From contig JBNKFQ010000063.1 in assembly GCA_050289385.1 (NCBI GenBank), forward strand, positions 1-11,798: a DNA stretch of 11,798 bases. Direction: 5' to 3'. The notes under the pieces were generated by a model. It had not been told where the DNA came from and did no database searches. It saw only the letters and a list, made by a program, of their open reading frames with translations. The stretch is from JBNKFQ01 sp050289385. Its GTDB lineage: Bacteria; Pseudomonadota; Gammaproteobacteria; Pseudomonadales; Porticoccaceae. This document shows positions 1-8,440 of the stretch, piece after piece (within the stretch, counting starts at the first letter, position 1; every line of letters starts with the position of its first letter). Made by a program: the position numbers and the translations under genes.

Positions 1-673
1 TTTTTGCCATTGGCTGTTTTTCAGTAACCAGTAACGTCCTGGCCTTATCCAAACTCAATCCGTCCTGATTTGCCCGCATCTTGATTTGTCCGGCGACGAG
101 TTCAGTATCCACCCATCCAGGGCAAACTGCATTGACAGTAATACCGGTATTGGCATTTTCCAGTGCAGCCACTTTAGTTAACCCGACCAATCCATGTTTG
201 GCCGCGCAGTAGGCTGATTTTCCCGCAGAACCCACCATTCCATGTACCGAGGCGATGTTGACGATACGCCCCCATCCCTCCTGCTGCATGCCAGGCAATA
301 CAGCTTTGCTGGCATGAAAGGCCGCACTCAAATTAATTGCGATAATATCGTTCCATTTCTGAGCCGGAAATGATTCCAGAGTATCAACATACTGAATACC
401 CGCATTGTTTACCAGAATATCAATACAATTGCCGTCGGCACTATGTTTCTCAATCATTTCACAAATAGCACTTTCAGCTTTGAGGTCGGCATTGGAAAAC
501 TCGCAGACAATATTAAATTTGTCCTGAATTTCCCGGGCCATGTCCTCGCCCTGCTTTTGCTCCAGCAAGCCATGAAGCAAGATATTTATTCCTTCTGCCG
601 CAAAACGTTGTGCAATCGCCTTGCCAATACCACTGGTTGAGCCGGTAACCAAGGCGGTTCGTCGTCGTTGCAT
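1..673 (-). CDS. bdhA: 3-hydroxybutyrate dehydrogenase (SDR family), 3' end cut by window edge
   Basis: This cytoplasmic short-chain dehydrogenase/reductase oxidises (R)-3-hydroxybutyrate to acetoacetate with NAD+, in ketone-body or polyhydroxybutyrate breakdown. I translated 224 codons from the ATG at 673; the C-terminus, roughly 35 residues by comparison with the ~260-residue family, lies outside the window. Visible are the cofactor motif TGSTSGIG (residues 10-17), NNAG (89-92) and the catalytic tetrad N114, S142, Y155, K159. The residues I recall as substrate-binding in the Pseudomonas fragi enzyme (Q94, H144, K152, W187, Q196) all occur at the same numbers here, which separates this gene from generic SDRs. 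The usual EKQPM stretch is also present (residues 218-222). Upstream of the ATG only a weak purine run (GCGGGGGCAG) could act as ribosome binding site. The gene is divergent from pntA across a 224-bp gap. Confidence 0.93.
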   Translation of the reverse strand, partial: MQRRRTALVTGSTSGIGKAIAQRFAAEGINILLHGLLEQKQGEDMAREIQDKFNIVCEFSNADLKAESAICEMIEKHSADGNCIDILVNNAGIQYVDTLESFPAQKWNDIIAINLSAAFHASKAVLPGMQQEGWGRIVNIASVHGMVGSAGKSAYCAAKHGLVGLTKVAALENANTGITVNAVCPGWVDTELVAGQIKMRANQDGLSLDKARTLLVTEKQPMAK

Positions 674-746
674 TTGAAAACTGCCCCCGCAATAAATGAT
701 GATAGTTCCATGTGCCGATACTTGGGAAAGCAAGGCCCGAGCACAC

Positions 747-752
747 ATTATA
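747..752 (-). promoter_or_regulatory. Putative -10 box for bdhA
   Basis: Read on the minus strand, positions 752 to 747 spell a perfect TATAAT, about 75 bp upstream of the bdhA ATG. The best -35 candidate, TTAAAT at 774-769 (spacer 16), is poor. The box lies in the divergent gap between bdhA and pntA. It is a motif match only and may be chance in an AT-rich stretch. Confidence 0.4.
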
Positions 753-774
753 ACGCTTGTTTATGAATATTTAA

Positions 775-803
775 TTGATTTGCCTACAACAGCTTGGTAT
801 TTT
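775..803 (+). promoter_or_regulatory. Putative sigma-70 promoter for pntAB
   Basis: TTGATT (775-780) and TATTTT (798-803) are separated by exactly 17 bp, each matching 4 of 6 consensus positions. This would give a leader of roughly 85-90 nt before the pntA ATG at 898. It sits back to back with the bdhA -10 box (747-752), so the two promoters would nearly abut. This is inference from motif matching alone. Confidence 0.3.
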
Positions 804-897
804 CTGTTGGACGATAAGGGGGGGCCAGCGAGTTCAGGCGTTGACGTCCAGGTCAGATATTCTGCAATTAACAACCTGCCGATCTGAAGGGGGTACT

Positions 898-2433
898 ATG
901 CAAATTGGAATACCCGGAGAGTCCACTGCGGGCGAAAACCGTGTTGCGGCATCGCCAAAATCTGTCAAGGCAATGATCAAACTGGGGTATTCGGTTGTAA
1001 TTGAAAGTGGTGCCGGAATAAACGCCAGCTTTATCGACCAGGCCTACGAAGAGGCCGGAGCCAAAATAACCAGCCGGGAGCAAGCCTGGCAATCGGACAT
1101 TGTTCTCAAGGTCAATGGCCCGACCACGGAAGAAACCGCGCTGCTGCGAGACAAATCAACTCTGGTGAGCTTTATTGCCCCCGCCCAGAATCCCGAACTC
1201 CTGGAAGCCCTCGCCCAAAAACAGGTGAATACCCTGGCCATGGACGCCGTGCCCCGCATGACTCGCTCACAGTCGCTGGACGCGTTAAGCGCGATGGCGA
1301 ATATTTCCGGGTATCGCGCGGTGGTTGAAGCCGCAAACCAGTTTGGCGGGCTGTTTACCGGCCAGATAACCGCCGCTGGCAATATGCCACCCGCCAAAAT
1401 ACTGGTGATCGGCGCGGGTGTCGCTGGCCTATCCGCCATTGGATCAGCCAGCAGCCTGGGAGCCATTGTCCGCGCCTTTGACACTCGCCCGGAAGTGAAG
1501 GAACAGATTGTCAGCATGGGCGCTGAATTTCTGGAGCTTGATTTCGAGGAAGAAGCCGGCAGCGGCGATGGCTACGCCAAAGAAATGAGCAAGGCCTTTA
1601 TCGACGCCGAAATGACCCTGTTTTCCGAGCAGGCAAAAGAGGTGGATATCATTATTACCACCGCTGCAATTCCGGGTAAACCCTCGCCAAAACTGATTAC
1701 TGCAGATATGGTGGCGTCGATGAAACCAGGTAGCGTTATCGTTGACCTCGCGGCTCTCGGTGGCGGCAACTGTGAACTGACAGAACCCGGCAAACTGGTG
1801 GAAGTGAACCACGTCAAAATTGTTGGCTTTACGGATTTCGCCTCAAAACTGGCAAACCAGCCCAGCCAGCTCTACGCCAATAATCTGGTGAACCTGCTAA
1901 AACTGCTCTGTCCACAGCAAGACGGAACCATAACCATTGATTTTGATGATGTGGTACAACGCGGCATGACCGTTGTCAAGGATGGCGAAATTACCTGGCC
2001 GCCACCTGCCGTGAAAGTAAGCGCTGCCCCCGCGCCAGTCGCTAATAAAGAACAAGCCGGCACACAGGCCGAAGCGGAAGAAACACCCAAATCCGGTGTG
2101 CGCAAATATATGGCAATGGGTATTGGCGCGCTGCTGTTCGCGTGGATTGCCAGTGTTGCACCGCAAGAGTTCCTCTCTCATTTTACGGTGTTCGTGCTGG
2201 CCTGTATTGTCGGCTATCACGTAGTATGGAAAGTCACCCACGCCCTGCATACACCACTGATGAGTGTGACCAATGCGATTAGCGGTATTATTGTTGTGGG
2301 CGCCTTGCTGCAAGTTGGCAGCGAAAACATTCTGGTATGGGTGCTCGCCGGGCTCGCGACACTGATTGCTTCCATAAACATCGTTGGCGGTTTTCTTGTA
2401 ACGCAGCGAATGTTAAAAATGTTCAGAAAATAA
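898..2433 (+). CDS. pntA: NAD(P) transhydrogenase subunit alpha
   Basis: Alpha subunit of the inner-membrane proton-translocating transhydrogenase, which couples proton flow to hydride transfer from NADH to NADP+. The start is the ATG at 898, preceded by AAGGGGG; the frame is open further upstream to 775, but that extension does not look like PntA. The product is 511 residues (E. coli about 510). The NAD(H)-binding domain I covers about 1-375, with the RQD loop (R120, Q125, D128) and the dinucleotide fold G172-A-G174-V-A-G177. A variable Ala/Glu-rich linker follows (about 375-400). Four membrane helices lie between about 405 and 505, with the conserved HALHTPLMSVTNAISG stretch and the terminal QRMLKMFRK as in E. 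coli. This is the fused two-domain arrangement, not the split PntAA/PntAB form. The pntB gene follows after 16 nt. Confidence 0.98.
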   Translation: MQIGIPGESTAGENRVAASPKSVKAMIKLGYSVVIESGAGINASFIDQAYEEAGAKITSREQAWQSDIVLKVNGPTTEETALLRDKSTLVSFIAPAQNPELLEALAQKQVNTLAMDAVPRMTRSQSLDALSAMANISGYRAVVEAANQFGGLFTGQITAAGNMPPAKILVIGAGVAGLSAIGSASSLGAIVRAFDTRPEVKEQIVSMGAEFLELDFEEEAGSGDGYAKEMSKAFIDAEMTLFSEQAKEVDIIITTAAIPGKPSPKLITADMVASMKPGSVIVDLAALGGGNCELTEPGKLVEVNHVKIVGFTDFASKLANQPSQLYANNLVNLLKLLCPQQDGTITIDFDDVVQRGMTVVKDGEITWPPPAVKVSAAPAPVANKEQAGTQAEAEETPKSGVRKYMAMGIGALLFAWIASVAPQEFLSHFTVFVLACIVGYHVVWKVTHALHTPLMSVTNAISGIIVVGALLQVGSENILVWVLAGLATLIASINIVGGFLVTQRMLKMFRK

Positions 2434-2449
2434 AAAAGGGGGAAGTGCC

Positions 2450-3826
2450 GTGTCTCAGGGCATGATCAGTGCTGCCTATATTGTGGCCGCGTTATTGTTT
2501 ATCTTGAGCCTGTCAGGTCTCAGCCGTCAGGAGTCTGCCCAGGCTGGTAACTGGTATGGCATTATCGGTATGGCCATCGCTCTGCTGGCGACCATTGCCA
2601 ACCCGGACGTATCTGGCGCCGCCATTATTATTGTTGCAATGGTTATCGGTGGTGCTATCGGCACTCGCGTAGCGTTAAAAGTCGAGATGACGCAAATGCC
2701 GGAACTGGTAGCCATTTTGCACAGTTTCGTAGGTTTAGCCGCAGTTCTGGTTGGCTTTAACAGCTTTTTTGACCACCCCCCGATGACTGGCGCCGCATTG
2801 AATATTCACCTGACGGAAATATTCCTGGGTATATTTATTGGTGCTGTTACATTTACCGGTTCTGTCGTCGCTTACGGCAAGTTGAGTGGCTCAATCCGCT
2901 CTGCCGCGCTGATGTTGCCACACCGCCATAAAATGAACCTGGTGGCAGCCATTATTTGCGCGGTATTACTGGTCTACTTTGTCGGCGGCGATAGTGGCCT
3001 GATACCGCTGGTTGCAATGACAGTAATCGCACTGGTATTTGGCTGGCACCTTGTGATGTCTATCGGGGGCGCTGACATGCCGGTGGTGGTATCCATGCTT
3101 AACTCCTATTCCGGATGGGCAGCCGCCGCTGCCGGCTTTATGCTCAGTAACGACTTGCTTATTGTCACTGGTGCTTTGGTGGGCTCGTCGGGGGCAATTC
3201 TGTCCTACATCATGTGTAAAGCGATGAACCGCTCGTTTATCAGTGTAATTGCCGGGGGCTTTGGCACGGATGTCAGCTACGCAGGAAACGAGGAAGATTT
3301 TGGTGAACACACTGAAATCAGCGCTCAGGCCGCTGCAGAGCTTTTGAACGAGGTTCAATCCGTTATCATCACTCCCGGCTATGGAATGGCGGTTGCCCAG
3401 GCACAATATCCGGTGTACGAACTGACCCAGGCCTTGATTGAAAAAGGCAAAAAAGTTCGCTTTGGCATTCACCCTGTCGCCGGTCGCTTGCCAGGGCATA
3501 TGAATGTTCTGTTAGCAGAGGCAAAAGTCCCCTATGATATTGTCGAAGGCATGGAAGAAATTAACGACGACTTCCCCGAAACCGACCTGGTATTGGTCAT
3601 TGGCGCCAATGACACGGTAAACCCTGCGGCATCAGAAGACCCCAACAGCCCTATTGCCGGCATGCCTGTACTGGAAGTCTGGAAGGCCAAACAAGTCATC
3701 GTCTTCAAGCGGTCCATGAATACCGGTTATGCGGGCGTTCAAAATCCCCTGTTCTTTAAAGACAACACCTGTATGTTGTTTGGTGACGCCAAAGAGAGCG
3801 TTGAGCAAATTTTCAAGGCGCTGTGA
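2450..3826 (+). CDS. pntB: NAD(P) transhydrogenase subunit beta
   Basis: Beta subunit of the same transhydrogenase, carrying the rest of the proton channel and the NADP(H)-binding domain III. The start is a GTG at 2450, chosen because the product then begins MSQG..ISAAYIVAALLF, lining up with the E. coli N-terminus, and because AAAAAGGGGGAAG lies just upstream. An ATG at 2462 is less likely. The product is 458 residues (E. coli 462). About nine membrane helices fill residues 1-260. H91 in HSFVGLAAVLVGFNS, D209 and N218 occupy the positions of the E. coli channel residues H91, D213 and N222. Domain III shows G310-Y-G312-M-A-V and D388 in GANDTVNPAA, equivalent to E. coli D392. It is surely co-transcribed with pntA. 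Nothing in it is unusual. Confidence 0.98.
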   Translation: MSQGMISAAYIVAALLFILSLSGLSRQESAQAGNWYGIIGMAIALLATIANPDVSGAAIIIVAMVIGGAIGTRVALKVEMTQMPELVAILHSFVGLAAVLVGFNSFFDHPPMTGAALNIHLTEIFLGIFIGAVTFTGSVVAYGKLSGSIRSAALMLPHRHKMNLVAAIICAVLLVYFVGGDSGLIPLVAMTVIALVFGWHLVMSIGGADMPVVVSMLNSYSGWAAAAAGFMLSNDLLIVTGALVGSSGAILSYIMCKAMNRSFISVIAGGFGTDVSYAGNEEDFGEHTEISAQAAAELLNEVQSVIITPGYGMAVAQAQYPVYELTQALIEKGKKVRFGIHPVAGRLPGHMNVLLAEAKVPYDIVEGMEEINDDFPETDLVLVIGANDTVNPAASEDPNSPIAGMPVLEVWKAKQVIVFKRSMNTGYAGVQNPLFFKDNTCMLFGDAKESVEQIFKAL

Positions 3827-3938
3827 CACTTTTGTCTGATTGCCGCTCTCTCGCTCAACTTTGAATAATCGGTGGCGTAACTGCGTGATTAATAAATTTG
3901 GGGCTTGTGTACCGATTACTCGGCCCCTGGCACCAATT

Positions 3939-3970
3939 TGAATTTTTACATGCACTCATGTAAAAATTCA
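3939..3970. repeat. Perfect inverted repeat (14-bp arms, 4-nt loop) between pntB and the propeller gene
   Basis: The left arm TGAATTTTTACATG (3939-3952) and right arm CATGTAAAAATTCA (3957-3970) are perfect reverse complements around CACT. It lies 112 nt after the pntB stop and 89 nt before the next start. The arms are AT-rich and no T-tract follows (the next bases are CGCTCCCC), so it is not a classical intrinsic terminator. It could be a regulator's operator or a hairpin stabilising the pntAB mRNA 3' end. Confidence 0.7.
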
Positions 3971-4059
3971 CGCTCCCCACTCTGGCCACCGCACAACTTC
4001 CGGCCAGTATTCATACCATGTTATTTCAACCCACACTCCCCCGCAATGGAATTCAGGAT

Positions 4060-7000
4060 ATGAAAGTTACACAAATAATTGTCTTATGCCTTATCTCTCT
4101 CCTCAGCAGCGCTCTTGCGCTAAGCAAAGAAAAACCGCAGTCATCACCTTGGGATGATGACGCCTTCAAGGGTCTGGAGTTTCGCAGTATTGGACCGGCA
4201 TTTATGTCTGGCCGCATTGCCGACATCGCCATTCATCCCGAAAACGACAGTATCTGGTATGTTGCGGCAGGTTCCGGCGGTGTATGGAAAACCGACAATG
4301 CCGGTGTTACCTGGACCTCGATATTTGACGATCAAGGCTCCTACTCTATTGGCAGCATTACTATCGACCCAAATAACCCTCATACTGTCTGGGTAGGCAC
4401 CGGTGAAAATGTTGGCGGTAGACATGTGGGCTTTGGTGACGGCATTTATCGCAGTACCGATGGCGGTAAAACCTGGAAAAACGCAGGGCTTGCCAAGAGC
4501 GAGCACATCTCAAAAATTATCGTACATCCCGAAGATTCCAACATTGTCTGGGTTGCTGCCCAGGGGCCGTTGTGGTCACCTGGCGATGAGCGCGGCCTTT
4601 ACAAAACCACTGATGGCGGCACAACCTGGAAGAAAACCCTTGGTAACGATAAATGGACCGGCGTTACTGATATTGTTATTGACCCCCGCAACCCGGACCG
4701 GCTCTACGCAGCGACCTGGGATCGCCATCGTACAGTTGCTGCATACGTGGGGGGCGGCCCCGGCACAGCAATTTATCGTTCAGAAGATGGTGGTGACACT
4801 TGGGAAATGCTGAAATCCGGCCTCCCGGAAGAAGATATGGGCAAAATAGGGTTGGCTCTGTCACCACAGCAACCGGACGTTATCTACGCAGCAATTGAGC
4901 TGCACAGGCGTACCGGTGCGGTATATCGCTCCACTGACCGTGGCAGTTCATGGGAGAAGAGGTCTGACACGGTTTCGGGAGGTACAGGTCCGCATTACTA
5001 CCAGGAGCTTTATGCATCGCCACACCAGTTTGATCGTCTCTACCTGATGGATGCGCGGATGCAAGTTTCCGAGAATGGCGGTAAAACCTTCACGCAGGTG
5101 AAAGAAGAATATAAACACAGCGATAACCACGCACTGGCCTTTCGCAAGGATGACCCCAATTACCTGCTGGTCGGTACCGATGGCGGTCTTTACGAAACCT
5201 TTGACCTGGCCAATAACTGGCGTTTTATTGACAACCTGCCACTGACCCAGTTTTACAAGCTGGCACTGGACGACGCCGAGCCATTTTACAACGTCTACGG
5301 CGGCACCCAGGACAACAGTACCGAACGCGGCCCTTCGCGTACCGACAATGTCCACGGTATTAGCAACGCCGACTGGAGTATTGTGCTGGACTGGGATGGC
5401 CATCAACCCTCCACTGAGCCCGGCAATCCGAATATCCTGTACGGCGAACGCCAGGAAGGCAGACTATCCCGAATCGATCTGGCGACCGGCGAAGTGCTGG
5501 ATGTTCAGCCACAACCGGGTGAAGGAGAGCCGACCGAGCGATATAACTGGGACGCACCCATTCTGGTCAGTCCCCACAACCCCAAACGTATCCACTTTGC
5601 CTCACAACATGTCTGGCGCAGCGACAACCGCGGCGACAAATGGACAAGAATTTCCGGCGATCTGACCAAAAATCAGAATCGTATGACACTACCGATAAGA
5701 GGCAGTGAACAAAGCTGGGACAGTAGTTGGGACCTGTACGCGATGAGCAATTACAACACCATCACATCGCTGGCCGAATCCCCTAAGCTGGAGGGCCTTA
5801 TCTATGCAGGCACCGATGACGGCCTGATCCAGGTAACGCAAGACGGCGGAGCCAACTGGCGCAAGATGGATGTCGGCTCATTGCCGGGTGTACCAGAAAC
5901 CGCATTTGTCAACGACATCAGAGCAGACCTGTTTGATGCCGACACAGTTTATCTGGCGCTGGATAATCATAAGTATGGTGACTTTCGGCCAATGCTGTTG
6001 AAGAGTGAAAACCAGGGACGTTCGTGGAAATCCATCACTGGAAATCTTCCCGATCGGTTGCTGGTGTGGCGAATTGTGCAGGATCACGTGAAAAAAGACT
6101 TGCTGTTTGCCGCCACCGAATTTGGCGTGTACTTCACCCCCAATGGCGGTAAACGCTGGACCAGGCTGGAAGGTGGCATACCCACCATTTCAATACGTGA
6201 CATTCAGATACAGCGTCGCGAAGACGATCTTGTAGCCGCATCTTTTGGGCGTGGTTTCTATATTTTTGATGATATGAGCGTCTTTCGTCAGGTAAGCGAC
6301 GACACATTGTCTGCCGAAGCCAGCCTGTTCTCAACCCGCAAGGCCTGGTGGTACATTCCCAGACCGAAACTCGGTTTCAGCAGCAGTCGGGGAAGCCAGG
6401 GCGCATCTCATTTTGTCGCCCCCAACCCGCCCTTCGGAGCAACATTTACCTACCATCTGAAAAACGGTTTGCAAACAAAGACCGAAGTGCGCCAGGCTGC
6501 TGAAAAAAAGCGGGCAGCAGACAAGTTAGCGTCGCGTTTCCCCGGTTGGGATGCGGTTGAGGCCGAGCGACGTGAGCCCACCCCTAAAATTTGGCTGACA
6601 ATCAGGGATGACTCTGGCCAGGTAGTACGACGACTGGAAGGACCGCGCGAAAAAGGGTTCCACCGCGTTGCCTGGGATTTACGCTTTCCCGCGCCGCACG
6701 CTATTCCCCTGGCTGAACCAACACCTGAGCAAGCAGCGCATCCTGGGCAGGGTTTGATGGCTGCTCCCGGCACCTACACCGTCACCTTGTCAAAACAGAT
6801 TCGCGACCAGGTGATACAGCTTACCCAACCACAGCGTTTTGAAGTGGCACAGCTGCGCAAGGGCACCTTGCAGGGCGCCAGCCCACAGGACGTTGCCAAA
6901 TTTTGGCGTGCCTACGAGTCAGCCGTCCGCTTGCACACCGCCATGCAGAAAACCCTGGCCAATTTATTGGCAAAAATCGAACGAATGAATGCGGTAATTG

Positions 7001-7350
7001 CCAACTCCACAGCTGCTGCCGGTAAGCTTGACGAAAGATTGTTAAACCTGCGTGCAGAAGTACAAGATCTGGACCAGCGCCTTAATGGCCATCGCGCGAA
7101 ACAGGAACCGGGTGAAAAGGCAGACCCAATAGTGGGAGACCGACTGTTTGCCGTGCAACTGGGTGTTGGCCGCAGCACTTATGGGCCCACAGACACACAT
7201 CGACGTATGCTGGATATTGCAACTCAAGAGATGAACACACTGCAGGCAGGCATTCAGACCAGCAGCAAAAAACTGTCAGATCTCGCCAAAGATCTGATTG
7301 CAACAGGTGCTCCATGGCTGGAAGGAGAGGATTTACCAGACAGTCTGTAG
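4060..7350 (+). CDS. Secreted BNR/sortilin (VPS10)-like beta-propeller protein
   Basis: Large exported protein of 1096 residues, of the type databases call VPS10-domain, sortilin-like or WD40/YVTN/BNR-repeat protein, sometimes mislabelled glycosyl hydrolase. I chose the ATG at 4060 because it gives a clean signal peptide (MKVTQIIVLCLISLLSSALA, cleavage after A20); the ATG at 4018 would add 14 polar residues. Asp-box motifs, S/T-x-D/N-x-G-x-x-W/F, mark propeller blades at about residues 77-85, 131-139, 182-190, 240-248, 290-298, 337-344, 520-528, 593-600, 648-656 and 693-700, consistent with two propellers. A beta-sandwich-like segment, about 843-875 (KIWLTIRDDSGQ then GFHRVAWDLRF), resembles FlgD-type Ig modules and follows a charged helical insert. 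Residues about 962-1018 look coiled-coil. Asp-box propellers bind proteins or glycans or act as sialidase-like enzymes; no substrate can be inferred here. The gene appears monocistronic. Confidence 0.9.
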   Translation: MKVTQIIVLCLISLLSSALALSKEKPQSSPWDDDAFKGLEFRSIGPAFMSGRIADIAIHPENDSIWYVAAGSGGVWKTDNAGVTWTSIFDDQGSYSIGSITIDPNNPHTVWVGTGENVGGRHVGFGDGIYRSTDGGKTWKNAGLAKSEHISKIIVHPEDSNIVWVAAQGPLWSPGDERGLYKTTDGGTTWKKTLGNDKWTGVTDIVIDPRNPDRLYAATWDRHRTVAAYVGGGPGTAIYRSEDGGDTWEMLKSGLPEEDMGKIGLALSPQQPDVIYAAIELHRRTGAVYRSTDRGSSWEKRSDTVSGGTGPHYYQELYASPHQFDRLYLMDARMQVSENGGKTFTQVKEEYKHSDNHALAFRKDDPNYLLVGTDGGLYETFDLANNWRFIDNLPLTQFYKLALDDAEPFYNVYGGTQDNSTERGPSRTDNVHGISNADWSIVLDWDGHQPSTEPGNPNILYGERQEGRLSRIDLATGEVLDVQPQPGEGEPTERYNWDAPILVSPHNPKRIHFASQHVWRSDNRGDKWTRISGDLTKNQNRMTLPIRGSEQSWDSSWDLYAMSNYNTITSLAESPKLEGLIYAGTDDGLIQVTQDGGANWRKMDVGSLPGVPETAFVNDIRADLFDADTVYLALDNHKYGDFRPMLLKSENQGRSWKSITGNLPDRLLVWRIVQDHVKKDLLFAATEFGVYFTPNGGKRWTRLEGGIPTISIRDIQIQRREDDLVAASFGRGFYIFDDMSVFRQVSDDTLSAEASLFSTRKAWWYIPRPKLGFSSSRGSQGASHFVAPNPPFGATFTYHLKNGLQTKTEVRQAAEKKRAADKLASRFPGWDAVEAERREPTPKIWLTIRDDSGQVVRRLEGPREKGFHRVAWDLRFPAPHAIPLAEPTPEQAAHPGQGLMAAPGTYTVTLSKQIRDQVIQLTQPQRFEVAQLRKGTLQGASPQDVAKFWRAYESAVRLHTAMQKTLANLLAKIERMNAVIANSTAAAGKLDERLLNLRAEVQDLDQRLNGHRAKQEPGEKADPIVGDRLFAVQLGVGRSTYGPTDTHRRMLDIATQEMNTLQAGIQTSSKKLSDLAKDLIATGAPWLEGEDLPDSL

Positions 7351-7400
7351 TGTAAAGCGCAGGGTCCTGACCAGGGCCTGTGCCGGTTTCCAACCTCCCG

Positions 7401-7432
7401 AATTCGACACAAGTATATACTTGTGTCGAATT
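7401..7432. repeat. Perfect 32-bp palindrome between the propeller and deacetylase genes
   Basis: Half-site AATTCGACACAAGTAT (7401-7416) is followed at once by its exact reverse complement (7417-7432), with no mismatch or spacer; symmetry ends at the next base on each side (G/G). It starts 51 nt after the propeller gene stop and ends 59 nt before the deacetylase start chosen here. A T-rich stretch (GTTTCTGTCTTTTATTTTTG) follows on the plus strand, so as RNA it could form a long hairpin terminator for the propeller gene. As DNA it looks like an operator for a dimeric repressor. The sequence cannot decide between these. Confidence 0.8.
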
Positions 7433-7490
7433 GTTTCTGTCTTTTATTTTTGTTATGAGTAACGAACCAACATTGACAGAGATAAGAGAT

Positions 7491-8399
7491 ATGCTTATTA
7501 CGCGACGCAGGCTCATAAAAAATGCAGCTATGGGGGTTGGGGCTACGCTCGGTATGAAGATTGGGCCGCGAGTATTCGCCAGCGAAAATAGCGGAGTAAA
7601 AATCCCTGTTACCATGTGCCATGGTATTAACAAACATTTGACACTTGAACGTTTTGAACAGTATTTGGCCATTGCGTCAGAAATGGGGTTTTCCACTATC
7701 AACTACGACCAGCTCCATGCATGGCTGACAGATAGCGGATCACTTCCCGAAAGGCCCATTATGTTTGACTTTGACCATCCCATGTTGAGTGTACCTGATG
7801 AGATTTACCCGGCAATGAAACAATATGGTTACAGTGGCAATCTGTTTGTGAATACAGGTTTTTTTGATAAAACCTGTAAAGAAATATCAGCCAAAGCGGG
7901 CCAGCCAATGTGTGCAACCTGGGAACAGATTGAAAAGTTGGCGCAAGCAGGGTGGACTATCGGCGCCCATACACATACCCACCCCAACTTGTCCGAACTT
8001 TCGACAACAGACCCGTCTGGCGAGGTGATCCGCATGGAGATGGAAAAAAATGACCAACTCATTAAAGATAATCTTGGACTGACGCCAAGGTATTTTGCCT
8101 TTACCGGAAATGCGACAGGTTCAACATGGTCCAGTATCGCCGCTCGTGAAGCGAAAAAAAGGTACAGGCTTGGCCGTCTCTGGATTACAGGCAGCAAGTG
8201 CGAAGCCGATGGAAAAATCCTGCGTTACGCTGATTTGGTCAATGCAGCCGGTCCCGATGAAATCGACGGAGGCCCGCCCCACGCGTCGCGCTATATCACA
8301 AAAAATACGCCATTTTTCAAGCTGCCATCAATGGAATTACAGGCATTAATTTACGAACCCGATGCTTTTCGACAATATCTGGAACGGGCTTTAATATAA
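7491..8399 (+). CDS. Tat-exported polysaccharide deacetylase-like protein with altered motif 1
   Basis: Carbohydrate-esterase-4 / NodB-fold protein of 302 residues, expected to remove N- or O-acetyl groups from a polysaccharide or peptidoglycan outside the cytoplasm. I chose the ATG at 7491 because it puts a twin-arginine signal at the N-terminus: T4-R5-R6-R7-L8-I9-K10, a weak hydrophobic segment to M22, and a possible cleavage after A30. An in-frame ATG at 7455 (adding MSNEPTLTEIRD) is possible but lacks a Shine-Dalgarno sequence. Motif 2 is canonical: H160-T-H-T-H164-P165 in GWTIGAHTHTHPNLSEL. Motif 1, normally TFDDG, reads D93-F94-D95-H96-P97, so the second Asp, a metal ligand, is His and the Gly is Pro. 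The motif 3 region reads YFAFTGN (201-207) instead of an FRxPYG-like sequence. The flanking PIMFDFDHPMLSV...YGYSGNLFVNTGFFDK still follows the family pattern. Activity and substrate are uncertain. It converges on the gene ending at 8441. Confidence 0.8.
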   Translation: MLITRRRLIKNAAMGVGATLGMKIGPRVFASENSGVKIPVTMCHGINKHLTLERFEQYLAIASEMGFSTINYDQLHAWLTDSGSLPERPIMFDFDHPMLSVPDEIYPAMKQYGYSGNLFVNTGFFDKTCKEISAKAGQPMCATWEQIEKLAQAGWTIGAHTHTHPNLSELSTTDPSGEVIRMEMEKNDQLIKDNLGLTPRYFAFTGNATGSTWSSIAAREAKKRYRLGRLWITGSKCEADGKILRYADLVNAAGPDEIDGGPPHASRYITKNTPFFKLPSMELQALIYEPDAFRQYLERALI

Positions 8400-8440
8400 C
8401 ACCGGCACGATTTGAACCGTTGTCTGGAGTTCCAGGTGAA

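Noticed and set aside
775..897. Upstream in-frame extension of pntA by 41 codons
   Set aside because: The extension has no similarity to PntA, while the ATG at 898 has a strong ribosome site and begins with the conserved MQIGIPGES.
2966..3499. Long antisense open frame within pntB (and similar antisense frames within pntA and the propeller gene)
   Set aside because: These are shadows of strongly conserved genes on the opposite strand, with low-complexity or unfamiliar products and no ribosome sites.
7371..7381. CCAGGGCCTGT shared with 11642-11652
   Set aside because: An 11-mer repeated once in nearly 12 kb is expected by chance; the flanks do not match.
7380..7490. GTG at 7380 as start of the deacetylase gene
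   Set aside because: It would translate straight through the 32-bp palindrome and bury the Tat signal about 40 residues inside; later ATGs fit better.
8425..8436. CTGGA-GT-TCCAG mini-hairpin in the convergent gap at 8400-8440
   Set aside because: Five-bp arms, a two-base loop too tight to fold well, and no T-tract; not a credible terminator.
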